A DNA stretch of 64,000 bases, from assembly GCA_001689415.1 (NCBI GenBank), contig LUJM01000012.1, forward strand, positions 1-64,000. Direction: 5' to 3'. Shown piece after piece: positions 54,735-64,000 of this stretch. A program made the translations under genes and the position numbers. Source of the DNA: Bacteroidales bacterium M2. Its GTDB lineage: Bacteria > Bacteroidota > Bacteroidia > Bacteroidales > Muribaculaceae. Below the pieces are notes generated by a model, which was not told the origin of the DNA, did no database searches, and saw only the letters and a program-made list of their open reading frames with translations. Within the stretch, counting starts at the first letter, position 1. Every line of letters begins with the position of its first letter.

Positions 54735-57700
54735 ATGAAAGAAATACTTAAAAGCTTGTTTTTAGTGTTTGTACTTCTGATGCCATTTGGTATTAGTGCA
54801 CAAACGATAAATAAATTGACAGTAGCAGAAGCTCAAGGTAGCCGAGGGGAGACAATCCACCTTCCTATAATACTTGAGAATACCGATCCTATTGTCGCTG
54901 TAGAGTTCAATCTCGAAATTGGATATGTGGAAAATTCGATTCTTGACCTGAACTGGCAGAATGTAACTCTTAGCGATCGAGCCGAAGATCATGTGGTAGA
55001 GTTTACCGGTAATGGACATAACTCTGGGCATTTGTTGATTTATTCTCCAACAAATACTCCCTTTAAAGCGAATGCCGGAGTAATTGCAAGTATCGAATGT
55101 GTAATACCGTCAAATGCGACTGCCGATACAACTTATCCGATGACTTTGTCGGAATACGGTTTGATTCTTGCTGACCGCGATGCAAATAATGTGCTCACCG
55201 ATCATGTGAATGGTAGTGTTACTATTGCCGACGGCCCTGATTTTATTCTTAAAAATGTACGTCCCGACCGAGCGATTTTTGGACCGGGTGATAAAGTCAA
55301 GCTTACTGTCGAAATAGAGAATATCGGTAAGGCCGCAAACAATGGCCCGTTCTATCTCGTTTACAGCTTGGTTGGTGACAACAATCGGAGGGTTGGTATA
55401 TATGAAAAGTATATAAGTGATATAATACTCCAAGCCGGTGAAAAGGTATCAGATGTGTTGGAATTCGAAGTGGCAAATAGTCTGCCATTCGAAGGTAAAG
55501 CACATTTTGAGGTAAGCTTGATACCAGATAATTATTTCGGTTTTGGCGAAGGCTTGGAAAAGCAGTTGAACAATACTGCGCAAAGTGATGATGTCACTGT
55601 TAGTTCCGGGCTGATGTTTGTTGGCGATAAAGAAGTGTCGGAGAATGCCGGTTCGTATTTCTTGCATTTGTATCGCAGTGGAAATCTTGAAGCTCCACTT
55701 GAGGTAAAGCTTGAACTGAAGGGCGATGTAGACGGTGTGTCATGTCCGGAAAAGGTGACAATGCAGCCCAACAATTACATGGAATGGATTGAGATTATGA
55801 TTGAAGATAATTCAATTCATAATCCGGTGAAGAATGTGACAATCACAGCGTCGGCCGACGGATTTAGCCCTATAGAGCATACATTTGCCATAATAGATGA
55901 CGAGCGCCCTAAGTTGACGTTACAGCTAAGCCATGAGACACTTGCCGAGGGACAGAAAGGCATTTTGACAATATCAACCGACAGATTTTCTGATACTGAT
56001 GTGAATGTGAATATCTCGCATAATCACACGCCACTTGTCAAAATCCCGTCAAATGTTATTATTCCTAAGGGACAGAATAGTGTAGAGGTCGAAGTTGAAG
56101 CCGTAGAAGACGATGAAGTTTCAGGTATAGTAGAGGTTACAATCCAGGCTCGGGCCGACGAGCATCCTTATGTAGAGACCGTTTACCTCATCGTAGAGGA
56201 CAATGATTTGCCGCAGTTGAATATGACTATTACGCCGCAGGTGGCAGAGGAAGATGCCGGACTTAAGTGCTTCGAAGTTGTGCTCAGTCGCAGTGGTGCT
56301 ACTAATACGATTGCCTCTATTCGCCTTAGCGATAATGGAAACAACGACATATATTATCCAACACGCGAAATCAAAATGGCTAAAGGTGTCGAGACTGTGC
56401 GCTTTAATCTCGGTGTCAATGACAATGGTATTGTTGAGGGCGACCGCGAGGTGACTATCACGGCAGCTGTTTATCTTAGCGCGTGCAATTGTACGGCACC
56501 TGCTGAAAGCGGCGCAGCTGCTGTTGCAACAGTTAAGATTCTTGATAATGACCTTCCTCTGCTTGGGGCTACAGTCAACAATCCAACAGTGGGCGAAGGT
56601 AGTTCGTTTGACATTATCATTTCACGTAATACTGTATCCGATTCTCCTTTGGTGGTGAATATTTCTACTGATTGCGAAGATGTAGAATATCCGTCGAAGG
56701 TTATAATACCTGCCGGAGAAATGTCGGTTACTGCAAGAGTTTCCGTTAAAAAGAATACAGTGCAGGATGATACCCATATGGCCACTTTTATAGTCAGTGC
56801 CGAGGGCTTTTCTTCAGTCAAGACAATAGTACAGATTACCGACCGTACACTTGCTGATGCAGTTATTTCAGACTTGAAAGTATTATCTACTGCAGATGTT
56901 TTGGCTGGAGACTGCGTTGATGTTGAAGTTGTAATATCCAATATCGGATTGGTTGACCTTGCTCCCGGATATGTGACATTCGGCAGGTCTGACGAGAATT
57001 CATATCAGAACAAGATTTACTACCACGACCCGATTCCGGCCGGTGCATCGCAAAGAATCATAGGTAAGGTAACCATGCCCGACCGGATAGGACGTGTTTA
57101 TGTTGAAGTGGGTACAAATCAAAGCAGGGAAATACCTGAATTGACCTATTCGAATAACACCAAAACCATAGAGGTAGACTTAAAGCCCTCGTTTGTGGCT
57201 ACTTTGGCTTCCTCGAAGACGCGCTATGACATAGGCGAAGAAGTGACTTTGACCGGCCATGCCGAGGGTCGAAATGTAGCCAATGCAAAGGTGGAAGTAT
57301 ATGCAATTCACAAAGGTACTCGTCAGGCTACTTTGGTAGAAACAGATGAAGACGGTAATTTTACGTTTAGCTTTACACCTGATGAGCGTCAATGCGGGCA
57401 CTTTGATGCCGGAGCTTGTTATCCCGGTGAATCATCGACAAAAGTCCTTGCCTCATTTGATATGACCGGTCTGATGCGTGGCTCGGCTAACATGATGACA
57501 GTACAGGGTTTCATCGGTATCACCGACCATGTGAAAACGATAATCGTGAATCCTATGGATATCGAAGCCAAGGGTGTGAAAGTAAGCATAGATACTCCGG
57601 ACAATTATACGGTTAGTTGCAACCAGCCCGGCGATATCGCAGCTAACGGTCAGGTGGAACTTGAGTTTGCTTTAACAGCAAAATCGCCAACCGAAGGTTA

Positions 57701-60700
57701 TAATTGGCAACGGATTCCTGTGACTGTATCTATGGATAATGGCCCTGACCTGAGTTTTGTAATCTATAGTTTCGCTTCTACGGCTTCCGGAAAACTTGAA
57801 TTGTCGACCGATTTGTTGGATTTGACAGTTGTTTCCGGTAGTGCACGAGAAATACCGGTGACGATAACAAATGTAGGATATGGAGAAACCGGACCTATTT
57901 CGATAGCCTTGCCCGATGTTAACTACCTGAGTTTGTTGAGTCAGGCCCAATTACCGTCGTTGGCATCCGGCGAGAAGGCAACAATGATTCTCGGCGTGAA
58001 GGGCAGTGTCGACATGCCTTTGAATATTCCGATGACAGGAAACCTTGGTATCAACTGTGAAAATGCCGACGGTGTTGTTTTGAAGTACCGATTAGAGGCT
58101 GTTTCAGAACGTACAGGTAAATTGATAGTGGATGTAAGAGACGATTATACATATAATACTGTAGAGGCTCCTCATGTAGAGGGTGCTACTGTAAGTATTT
58201 GTCATCCCACAACCGGAAAGGTAATCGTACAGGGTACAACAGATGCCGATGGTCTGTTTAGCGTAGACATTCCAGAAGGAAACTATTCATTGCAGGTAAG
58301 CGAACCTCGACACTTCGGCGGTGATGCTCGCAGTATCATAGTAAACGCCGGTAGAGATAATATGCAGATTGTGAATCTGTGCTATAATGCGGTAACTGTA
58401 AAATATGATGTAGTCGAGACTACCGTAGAAGATGAATATAGCCTCGTAACTACAGTCGAATTCGAAACCAACGTGCCGGCTCCTGTTGTAGTTATTACAG
58501 GTCCTAAAGGTGTGTTGGGCGAAGATATGCGAGCCGGAGATACGAAGATATTAAACTTCGTGATAACTAATCATGGACTTGTAAAGGCTGCTAATACCTG
58601 TGTCTATCTGCCGGAAAATACCGCCTCGTTTACGTTCGAGCCTCTTACCGATATGGAGATTTTCGACCTCGGCCCGCATCAGTCAAGAGGGATACCGGTT
58701 TTGATGACATGTATTTCCAATGGATCAGAGACTCAATCACTCCAGCCTAAAGCAGCCAAAGGCCCTGCGGAAGTTATGGATAATTGTGTATCTCATCTTT
58801 TTGCGACTTATGAGACTATCTGTGGCGAGTCAATATTATTAAATCGGGCCGCACATGATATGGCACTTAAGTTTTGTGCGGCAGCTGCCATTGGATCAGC
58901 CATATTTGACGGCCTTGATTGGATGAGCCGACTACCGCAGATGCCTACAGCGCCCTTACGTAATCCGAATGTGCCGGGACATAACAGGCCTACAAGTCCT
59001 GGACGCGGCCCTATAGAATATGGTAGAGGTAACGGTAATCGCGGTATTTGCGATCCTGTTGTAGCCGAAGCCGGAGCAAACTTGATTGGTGGTCTTGCCG
59101 GTATGTATGGCGGCCCTGCCGGATATGCGTTGGGTTGTGCAAATTCGGCCGCAGACTATGCACTTCATCCGTCTCCGGGTAATGCCTTGGGTATGGGTCG
59201 CCAGTTAGCCTCTCCACTCATTGACGCTGCTGTCAACAATGCTTTGTCTCAGGCATTTGGATCCGGAATGGGTGAGGCTTTGGGTTCTCTTATGAACACT
59301 GCCCAGAATGTAAACAACACTATTCCTTATGCTTATACAATGGCGCATCCGCATGCGCAGGCATTATCTTTCGGTTCGAAAGCTCCTCAAATTAGCGAAG
59401 ATGATTTGAAAGGTAAATACTTGTGGATGGTAGAGTATGGAGAAGCTGCCACTCGTTATATAGAGTTCTTGAAGGCACTTAACGAACTTGCCACTATTGC
59501 GCTCGGTGATATAGCGTGGTTCGACCGTGTGACGGGAATGGAAAAAGAACTTTTCATGCCCGTGATAACACGAGCATTTGAGACAGAGACAAACGGTGGC
59601 GAAAAGGTTACAAGTGAGATGCTTGAATCAGTACGTCCTGCCGGCATTTCACCGGCTATGGTTCAGGCGTACATAGATCATGTGCGCAATCTCGCTTCCG
59701 GCGACTCTGCTTTGAGAGAACGAGTGTCAGAGCTATCACAAGCTATAATGGAAATGACTCAAGAAGCCAATGACAAAGGCTTCATGTCGTGCACGGATAT
59801 GTTTACAACAGCCTATCAGGCTTATGACTTGCACTTCCAGGAAGAAAGCAAGAGCGTGTGCGCTTCTATAACTCTTCAGTTCAAGCAATCGATGTATTTG
59901 ACTCGTCAGGCATTTCGTGGAACGCTTACCATTTTCAATGGTCACGAAACTAATCCGATTACAGGAGCACGTTTGCACCTGACAGTACGCGATAAGTATG
60001 GAGAACTTGCCGAAAGCGATCGCTTCGAGGTACACCTGGAAGAACTCAGAGAAGGATTTACCGGAGCTTCAAATCTTGAAGATCCTAACGGCTGGAGCCT
60101 TGATGCACAAAAGACAGGTATAGCCACTATACTGTATATCCCCACTAAAAAAGCGGCACCAACCGAATCGCAGATGTATACATTTGCCGGTACGGTAGAG
60201 TATGTTGATCCATTTACCGGAACTGTAGTAACCAGGGAGCTAAGTCCGACATCGCTTATGGTCAAACCGTGCCCGGAACTCGATCTCACTTACTTTATGC
60301 AGCGAGATGTCTACGGTGATGACGCTTTGACAGAAGATAAGGTCGAGCCCTCTGTTCCGGCAGAGTTTTCGATGATTTTGTTCAACAAAGGAGCCGGAGA
60401 TGCTACAGATGTCAGGTTCGTCACCGAGCAGCCTCAGATAATCGATAATCATAAAGGTCTACTCATTGACTTCGAGCTTTTGTCTTCTCAACTCAATGGT
60501 TCAGAATCGACAATGGCACTCGGTGGATCGGTACCTACTGAATTTGGTACAATCGCTCCTAATACAGGTGCTTATGCTCAATGGTGGTTCATATCCTCTC
60601 TGCTTGGACATTTTACAAATTATAGGATAGATGCCACACATGTAACTTCGTTTGGAAATCCGGACCTCTCCTTGCTCGACAAGGTGTCGATTCATGAATT

Positions 60701-61724
60701 GATTCGAAGTGTAGATGTACCCTGGATTATATCTAATGCCGACAGTAGCTTCAAAACAAAAGGTTTTGTAGTTAATGATAAGTCTGACTTTGACGATAAA
60801 CCGGACACCATATACTTAACCGACGGAAGTTCATCGGGTGTTACCGTGGCAGAAGATTTGACTTCGGTAGCGATAGACGATGATAAGGCCCGTATTTCGA
60901 TTGCAGATGCATCGAAAGGCTGGATTTATGGCAGTGTGCCTGCTCCGTTTGGTATCGACCGAGATATTGCCAAGGTTGTAGACAATTATGGTAAGGAGCT
61001 TCCTGTGCGGAATGTATGGGCCACTACTTGCACTATGCGCGACGGTTTCACTCCACTTTATGAGAATAGAATCCATATCGTAGATTATCGTGAGAACGAA
61101 GGCCCGGTAGAATATACTGTAACTTTCGAAGATGCGGATGATATGCCTCTTGAAGTTGAGTCGTTCGTCGGTGTTCCTGATGCAGACAGCTATGTTTCCT
61201 TGCCTGTGGAATCCTTGGTGGTAAACTTTAATAAATCGATTCAACCCGATACATTCAATGAGGATGATATTACCCTGACCCGTGAAGGTAGTCGCGTTGA
61301 CAAAAAGACTATTACCATAGTTCCGGTTGAAGGAAGTGACAATAAGTCTTTCCGGATTAATTTTGGAGCGGCGACTTATGAGGCAGGTTTTTATGTTCTT
61401 ACAGTTGCCACGCACAGCATAGTAGCCGCAGACGGTTTCAAAGGTCAGAACGGCAAATCAGCTTCGTGGTTGCAGTACGACATGGAGACAGGTCTCGACG
61501 GTACAGTGGCAGGCGGGTCCGGTATATGGCCCGAGTGTACACGCGATTTCCTCAATGTAAGAGTTGATGCTGATGTTGAGTTCGTTATTTATGACGCATC
61601 AGGTCGGGAGGTGTCTTCAGGTGAGCTTCATGCCGGTAAACAGACTGTAGATGTGCATGGCCTTAGCTCCGGTGTTTATATCTTCAGTATGCCGATTGGC
61701 ACTCACAGGTTTGTGAAGATGTAA
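54735..61724 (+). CDS. Giant T9SS surface protein with cohesin-like, CARDB- and Calx-beta-like domains
   Basis: The protein has 2329 residues, using the ATG at 54735 that starts a signal peptide (MKEILKSLF...GISA). Residues about 22-170 resemble a cohesin fold (SRGETIHLPIILENTDPIVAVEFNLEI...HVNGSVTI). Then come a CARDB-like domain (about 172-290), three or four Calx-beta-like domains (about 295-710, repeated VEDND/ILDND endings), a second CARDB-like domain and a carboxypeptidase-regulatory-like domain near 1130-1215. A helical, alanine- and glycine-rich insert (about 1338-1705) separates these from further beta domains. The T9SS-type tail ends HRFVKM. Likely a surface adhesin or scaffold; its function is unknown. 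It probably shares an operon with the dockerin-like gene. Confidence 0.65.
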   Translation: MKEILKSLFLVFVLLMPFGISAQTINKLTVAEAQGSRGETIHLPIILENTDPIVAVEFNLEIGYVENSILDLNWQNVTLSDRAEDHVVEFTGNGHNSGHLLIYSPTNTPFKANAGVIASIECVIPSNATADTTYPMTLSEYGLILADRDANNVLTDHVNGSVTIADGPDFILKNVRPDRAIFGPGDKVKLTVEIENIGKAANNGPFYLVYSLVGDNNRRVGIYEKYISDIILQAGEKVSDVLEFEVANSLPFEGKAHFEVSLIPDNYFGFGEGLEKQLNNTAQSDDVTVSSGLMFVGDKEVSENAGSYFLHLYRSGNLEAPLEVKLELKGDVDGVSCPEKVTMQPNNYMEWIEIMIEDNSIHNPVKNVTITASADGFSPIEHTFAIIDDERPKLTLQLSHETLAEGQKGILTISTDRFSDTDVNVNISHNHTPLVKIPSNVIIPKGQNSVEVEVEAVEDDEVSGIVEVTIQARADEHPYVETVYLIVEDNDLPQLNMTITPQVAEEDAGLKCFEVVLSRSGATNTIASIRLSDNGNNDIYYPTREIKMAKGVETVRFNLGVNDNGIVEGDREVTITAAVYLSACNCTAPAESGAAAVATVKILDNDLPLLGATVNNPTVGEGSSFDIIISRNTVSDSPLVVNISTDCEDVEYPSKVIIPAGEMSVTARVSVKKNTVQDDTHMATFIVSAEGFSSVKTIVQITDRTLADAVISDLKVLSTADVLAGDCVDVEVVISNIGLVDLAPGYVTFGRSDENSYQNKIYYHDPIPAGASQRIIGKVTMPDRIGRVYVEVGTNQSREIPELTYSNNTKTIEVDLKPSFVATLASSKTRYDIGEEVTLTGHAEGRNVANAKVEVYAIHKGTRQATLVETDEDGNFTFSFTPDERQCGHFDAGACYPGESSTKVLASFDMTGLMRGSANMMTVQGFIGITDHVKTIIVNPMDIEAKGVKVSIDTPDNYTVSCNQPGDIAANGQVELEFALTAKSPTEGYNWQRIPVTVSMDNGPDLSFVIYSFASTASGKLELSTDLLDLTVVSGSAREIPVTITNVGYGETGPISIALPDVNYLSLLSQAQLPSLASGEKATMILGVKGSVDMPLNIPMTGNLGINCENADGVVLKYRLEAVSERTGKLIVDVRDDYTYNTVEAPHVEGATVSICHPTTGKVIVQGTTDADGLFSVDIPEGNYSLQVSEPRHFGGDARSIIVNAGRDNMQIVNLCYNAVTVKYDVVETTVEDEYSLVTTVEFETNVPAPVVVITGPKGVLGEDMRAGDTKILNFVITNHGLVKAANTCVYLPENTASFTFEPLTDMEIFDLGPHQSRGIPVLMTCISNGSETQSLQPKAAKGPAEVMDNCVSHLFATYETICGESILLNRAAHDMALKFCAAAAIGSAIFDGLDWMSRLPQMPTAPLRNPNVPGHNRPTSPGRGPIEYGRGNGNRGICDPVVAEAGANLIGGLAGMYGGPAGYALGCANSAADYALHPSPGNALGMGRQLASPLIDAAVNNALSQAFGSGMGEALGSLMNTAQNVNNTIPYAYTMAHPHAQALSFGSKAPQISEDDLKGKYLWMVEYGEAATRYIEFLKALNELATIALGDIAWFDRVTGMEKELFMPVITRAFETETNGGEKVTSEMLESVRPAGISPAMVQAYIDHVRNLASGDSALRERVSELSQAIMEMTQEANDKGFMSCTDMFTTAYQAYDLHFQEESKSVCASITLQFKQSMYLTRQAFRGTLTIFNGHETNPITGARLHLTVRDKYGELAESDRFEVHLEELREGFTGASNLEDPNGWSLDAQKTGIATILYIPTKKAAPTESQMYTFAGTVEYVDPFTGTVVTRELSPTSLMVKPCPELDLTYFMQRDVYGDDALTEDKVEPSVPAEFSMILFNKGAGDATDVRFVTEQPQIIDNHKGLLIDFELLSSQLNGSESTMALGGSVPTEFGTIAPNTGAYAQWWFISSLLGHFTNYRIDATHVTSFGNPDLSLLDKVSIHELIRSVDVPWIISNADSSFKTKGFVVNDKSDFDDKPDTIYLTDGSSSGVTVAEDLTSVAIDDDKARISIADASKGWIYGSVPAPFGIDRDIAKVVDNYGKELPVRNVWATTCTMRDGFTPLYENRIHIVDYRENEGPVEYTVTFEDADDMPLEVESFVGVPDADSYVSLPVESLVVNFNKSIQPDTFNEDDITLTREGSRVDKKTITIVPVEGSDNKSFRINFGAATYEAGFYVLTVATHSIVAADGFKGQNGKSASWLQYDMETGLDGTVAGGSGIWPECTRDFLNVRVDADVEFVIYDASGREVSSGELHAGKQTVDVHGLSSGVYIFSMPIGTHRFVKM

Positions 61725-61735
61725 TAATAATCTGA

Positions 61736-61788
61736 CAAAATCAAATCGGGCCGACAACTCCGGTGGTTGTCGGCCCGATTTGATTTTG
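61736..61788. terminator. Bidirectional terminator between convergent genes
   Basis: A perfect 22-bp stem (61736-61757 with 61767-61788, core CGGGCCGACAA/TTGTCGGCCCG) has a 9-nt loop and A/T-rich ends, placed between the giant gene and rprY. It should stop transcription from both sides. Confidence 0.9.
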
Positions 61789-61808
61789 TGTATCTTGTTG
61801 CTTTTTAC

Positions 61809-62516
61809 TTAGTTTGCCGGTTCGGCTTCCGGGGCGATGAGCTTGTAGCCTTTGCCGTGGATGTTGATGATTTCGATCGAGGGATCATCCTTGAGGTGCT
61901 TGCGAAGCTTGGTGATGTATACGTCCATTGAGCGGGCGTTGAAGTAGTTGTCGTCGATCCAGATAGTCTTGAGAGCGTAGTTGCGCTCGAGGATTTCGTT
62001 GACGTGTGCGCAAAGCAGGCTCAGCAGTTCAGATTCCTTGGTGGTGAGTTTGGTGATTTTGTCGCCAATCATGAGCACCTGTTTTTGAGTGTCGAAGGTG
62101 AAATTACCGATTTTGTACATGGTTATTTCTTTGCCTTTTTTTCCTTTGACACGGCGCAGGATTGCCTCGATACGGAATACGAGTTCTTCCATCGAGAATG
62201 GTTTGGTGATGTAGTCGTCAGCACCGATTTTGAATCCTTCGAGAATGTCTTCCTTGAGCGATTTAGCAGTGAGGAATATGATGGGTACTTCGGAGTTGAC
62301 GGTGCGTATTTCCTGGGCGAGAGTGAACCCGTCCTTTTTGGGCATCATCACGTCGAGAACGCAGATGTCGTATTTGCCTTTTAGAAAAGCTTTGTAGCCG
62401 CTTTCACCGTCGACAAACAGGTCGGCGTTGTAACCCTTGGCCTGCAGGTATTCGCGCAGAAGCATGCCTAAGTTCTCGTCGTCTTCACAAAGAAGAATTT
62501 TCATGCGGTCTTCCAT
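61809..62516 (-). CDS. rprY: Response regulator RprY (OmpR family)
   Basis: This DNA-binding regulator partners the adjacent kinase. It has 235 residues: a receiver domain with phospho-acceptor aspartate in CVLDVMMPKKDG and lysine in DDYITKPFSMEE, then a winged-helix OmpR-type domain (LTTKESELLSLLC...MDVYITKLRKHLKDDPSIEIINIHGKGYKL). Overall it closely resembles the RprY known from Bacteroides, which represses or adjusts central and stress genes. An internal ATG four codons in is an alternative start. Confidence 0.92.
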   Translation of the reverse strand: MEDRMKILLCEDDENLGMLLREYLQAKGYNADLFVDGESGYKAFLKGKYDICVLDVMMPKKDGFTLAQEIRTVNSEVPIIFLTAKSLKEDILEGFKIGADDYITKPFSMEELVFRIEAILRRVKGKKGKEITMYKIGNFTFDTQKQVLMIGDKITKLTTKESELLSLLCAHVNEILERNYALKTIWIDDNYFNARSMDVYITKLRKHLKDDPSIEIINIHGKGYKLIAPEAEPAN

Positions 62517-62521
62517 AGTTG

Positions 62522-64000
62522 TCAGTTTTTAGAGAGTGGTAATATTATTATAAATTTTGTTCCTACATTGTATTCGCTTTCTACTGATATAGTTCCGCCG
62601 AGTTCGTCGATCATTTTCTTGACGTAGGCAAGTCCGAGGCCGAAGCCTTTGATGTCGTGGCGGTTGCCGGTAGAAACGCGATAGAATTTTTCGAATATTT
62701 TTTTGAGGTCGTCCTTTCGGATTCCTATGCCGTTGTCGGCGAGAGTGATTTCGAGGTTTTCTTCGTCGATGTCGCGCGATGTGACTGTTAGTTTCAACGG
62801 GCGTTCTTCGCTGCGGTACTTCACTGCGTTGTCGAGGAGGTTGAAAATCACATTTGTGAAGTGCATTTCGTCGACTGTCACGATCGCGTCCATGGCGTCG
62901 AGGTTGGCGGTGATTGTGCCACCGTATTTTTCGACCTTAAGCTTGAATGTGTTTACGATGTTGAAAATAGCGGCGTTGGCATCAACGTCTTCGAGTCGCA
63001 GGGTGGCTTTCTGCCGCTCGAACATCGACATCTGCAGCACTTTCTCGACCTGGAATCGCAGGCGCTTGGTTTCGTCGGTGATTACTGTAGATATCTGTTG
63101 CAGCATAGCCGGTGATTTGCGCACGCTCTGGTCGTTGAGCATCTGGGCTGCAAGCGATATCGATGATATGGGTGTCTTGAATTCGTGGGTCATATTGTTG
63201 ATGAAGTCGTTTTTCATCTCGGTCAGTTTTTTCTGCCGGAAGGCAACGACGATCGTGTAGATAAATATTATCAGCAATATGAGTGTGAATGCAAATGCCG
63301 GTACCATAAAAGATATCGACGAGAAGATGTAGTCGTTCTTGGTTGGGAAATATACTTTGAGATAGTTGTTCGAGCCGTTGACGTCGTTTGGGAACAGCGC
63401 TTGTATAAACATGTTGTCGTGGTCGGCTGTATTGGCCTTATAGTTAGGCGATTTGTACATCACGGTGCCGGCGTGGTTTGCTATTGCAAACTCGAATGGA
63501 ACTTTCAGACCGAGGGTGTCGAGTTCCTGACGCAGGTAGCGACGCACGCGGGCCGAGTCGGCTCGGTCGGTAATTGGCCTGTTCGACGATTTGGAGATGA
63601 TGTTGAGGATTACCTCGTCGAGCATGTCGCGCTGATATAGGTATCTGTTGCGGTATGCATCCTGCATGCTGCGGTAGTGCACACCCATGCCACCACCTGT
63701 CTGCAGGTTGCTTATTTCGCTCGAAGCGCCTTTGATAGTGAGGTTGGCTTCGAGCCCGGTGCGTGTTGTGAATGAGTATTTGATACCGCTCTGGTTGGCG
63801 TCTTCACCGATATATTGGTTCATCAGTTTTGACATTTCAACCTGTCGTACATCGTCTTCGAGGTAGTGACGGGCCTCGTCCTGTTCGAGGTGTTGCGATA
63901 CAGCTACCAGACTTTGGCGCACGCCTTGTGCGAATTGCTCATAGCGAATCTGTACGATATTCCTCATGTAGAATATCTGTATGCACAGCAAGCCTATAAA
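62522..64000 (-). CDS. rprX: Sensor histidine kinase RprX (N terminus outside window)
   Basis: This is an inner-membrane kinase whose reading frame runs off the right edge; the first visible residues (FIGLLCIQIF) are the end of a first membrane span. A periplasmic sensor region is followed by a second span (FMVPAFAFTLILLIIFIYTIVVAF), a HisKA domain with histidine in NNMTHEFKTPISS, and an ATPase domain with N-box LLDNAVKYR and G-boxes DNGIGIRKDD and GFGLGLAYVKKM. It lies 5 nt upstream of rprY in the same operon. Only the extreme N terminus is missing. Confidence 0.92.
   Translation of the reverse strand, partial: FIGLLCIQIFYMRNIVQIRYEQFAQGVRQSLVAVSQHLEQDEARHYLEDDVRQVEMSKLMNQYIGEDANQSGIKYSFTTRTGLEANLTIKGASSEISNLQTGGGMGVHYRSMQDAYRNRYLYQRDMLDEVILNIISKSSNRPITDRADSARVRRYLRQELDTLGLKVPFEFAIANHAGTVMYKSPNYKANTADHDNMFIQALFPNDVNGSNNYLKVYFPTKNDYIFSSISFMVPAFAFTLILLIIFIYTIVVAFRQKKLTEMKNDFINNMTHEFKTPISSISLAAQMLNDQSVRKSPAMLQQISTVITDETKRLRFQVEKVLQMSMFERQKATLRLEDVDANAAIFNIVNTFKLKVEKYGGTITANLDAMDAIVTVDEMHFTNVIFNLLDNAVKYRSEERPLKLTVTSRDIDEENLEITLADNGIGIRKDDLKKIFEKFYRVSTGNRHDIKGFGLGLAYVKKMIDELGGTISVESEYNVGTKFIIILPLSKN

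Overview
The window reads as chromosomal DNA of a gut-type Bacteroidales bacterium, most plausibly Muribaculaceae or a close relative. This rests on SusC/SusD pairs, many proteins with type IX secretion (T9SS) C-terminal sorting tails, Bacteroidetes-type promoters (TTTG, about 19-20 nt, TAnnTTTG), an RprX/RprY two-component pair and the lack of strong Shine-Dalgarno sites. The family assignment is inference, since no rRNA gene is present.

Bases 1-29934 form one large polysaccharide-utilisation-type region, all on the + strand. It starts with a GH78-like alpha-L-rhamnosidase and three tandem GH71/GH99-like hydrolases, followed by two SusC/SusD pairs and two paralogous T9SS-tailed putative glycan-binding proteins. 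Next comes an inserted REP-associated tyrosine transposase (RAYT) with a large palindromic repeat array. The region closes with a TIM-barrel glycosidase-like protein, a phosphodiester glycosidase (NAGPA domain) and a GH3 beta-glucosidase. Most enzymes carry a T9SS tail, so degradation probably occurs at the cell surface or outside. No regulator of the cluster is visible; it may lie to the left.

Bases 30044-51796 are mostly housekeeping genes. They comprise phosphate butyryltransferase and butyrate kinase; a split ThrE-type exporter with a small membrane protein and a LysR regulator; a minus-strand GHL10 hydrolase translationally coupled to a GT2 glycosyltransferase; and an MFS transporter. 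These are followed by a B12-dependent ribonucleotide reductase, uridine kinase-LptB-GlnS, a repeat protein, an ATP-grasp enzyme and NhaA. The stretch ends with a tightly overlapping nitroreductase / DUF2520 / KdsC / Maf operon.

Bases 51800-61724 hold a possible small RNA and two large secreted T9SS proteins. One has a dockerin-like calcium motif; the other (2329 residues) begins with a cohesin-like domain, continues as a string of beta-sandwich domains and contains an unusual helical, glycine-rich insert. The window ends with rprY and the 3' part of rprX on the minus strand.

The least explained items are the RAYT element with its inverted flanks and 76-bp array, a second repeat family made of heptamers plus a conserved 24-nt tail, the adjacent dockerin/cohesin-like genes and the insert domain of the giant protein.
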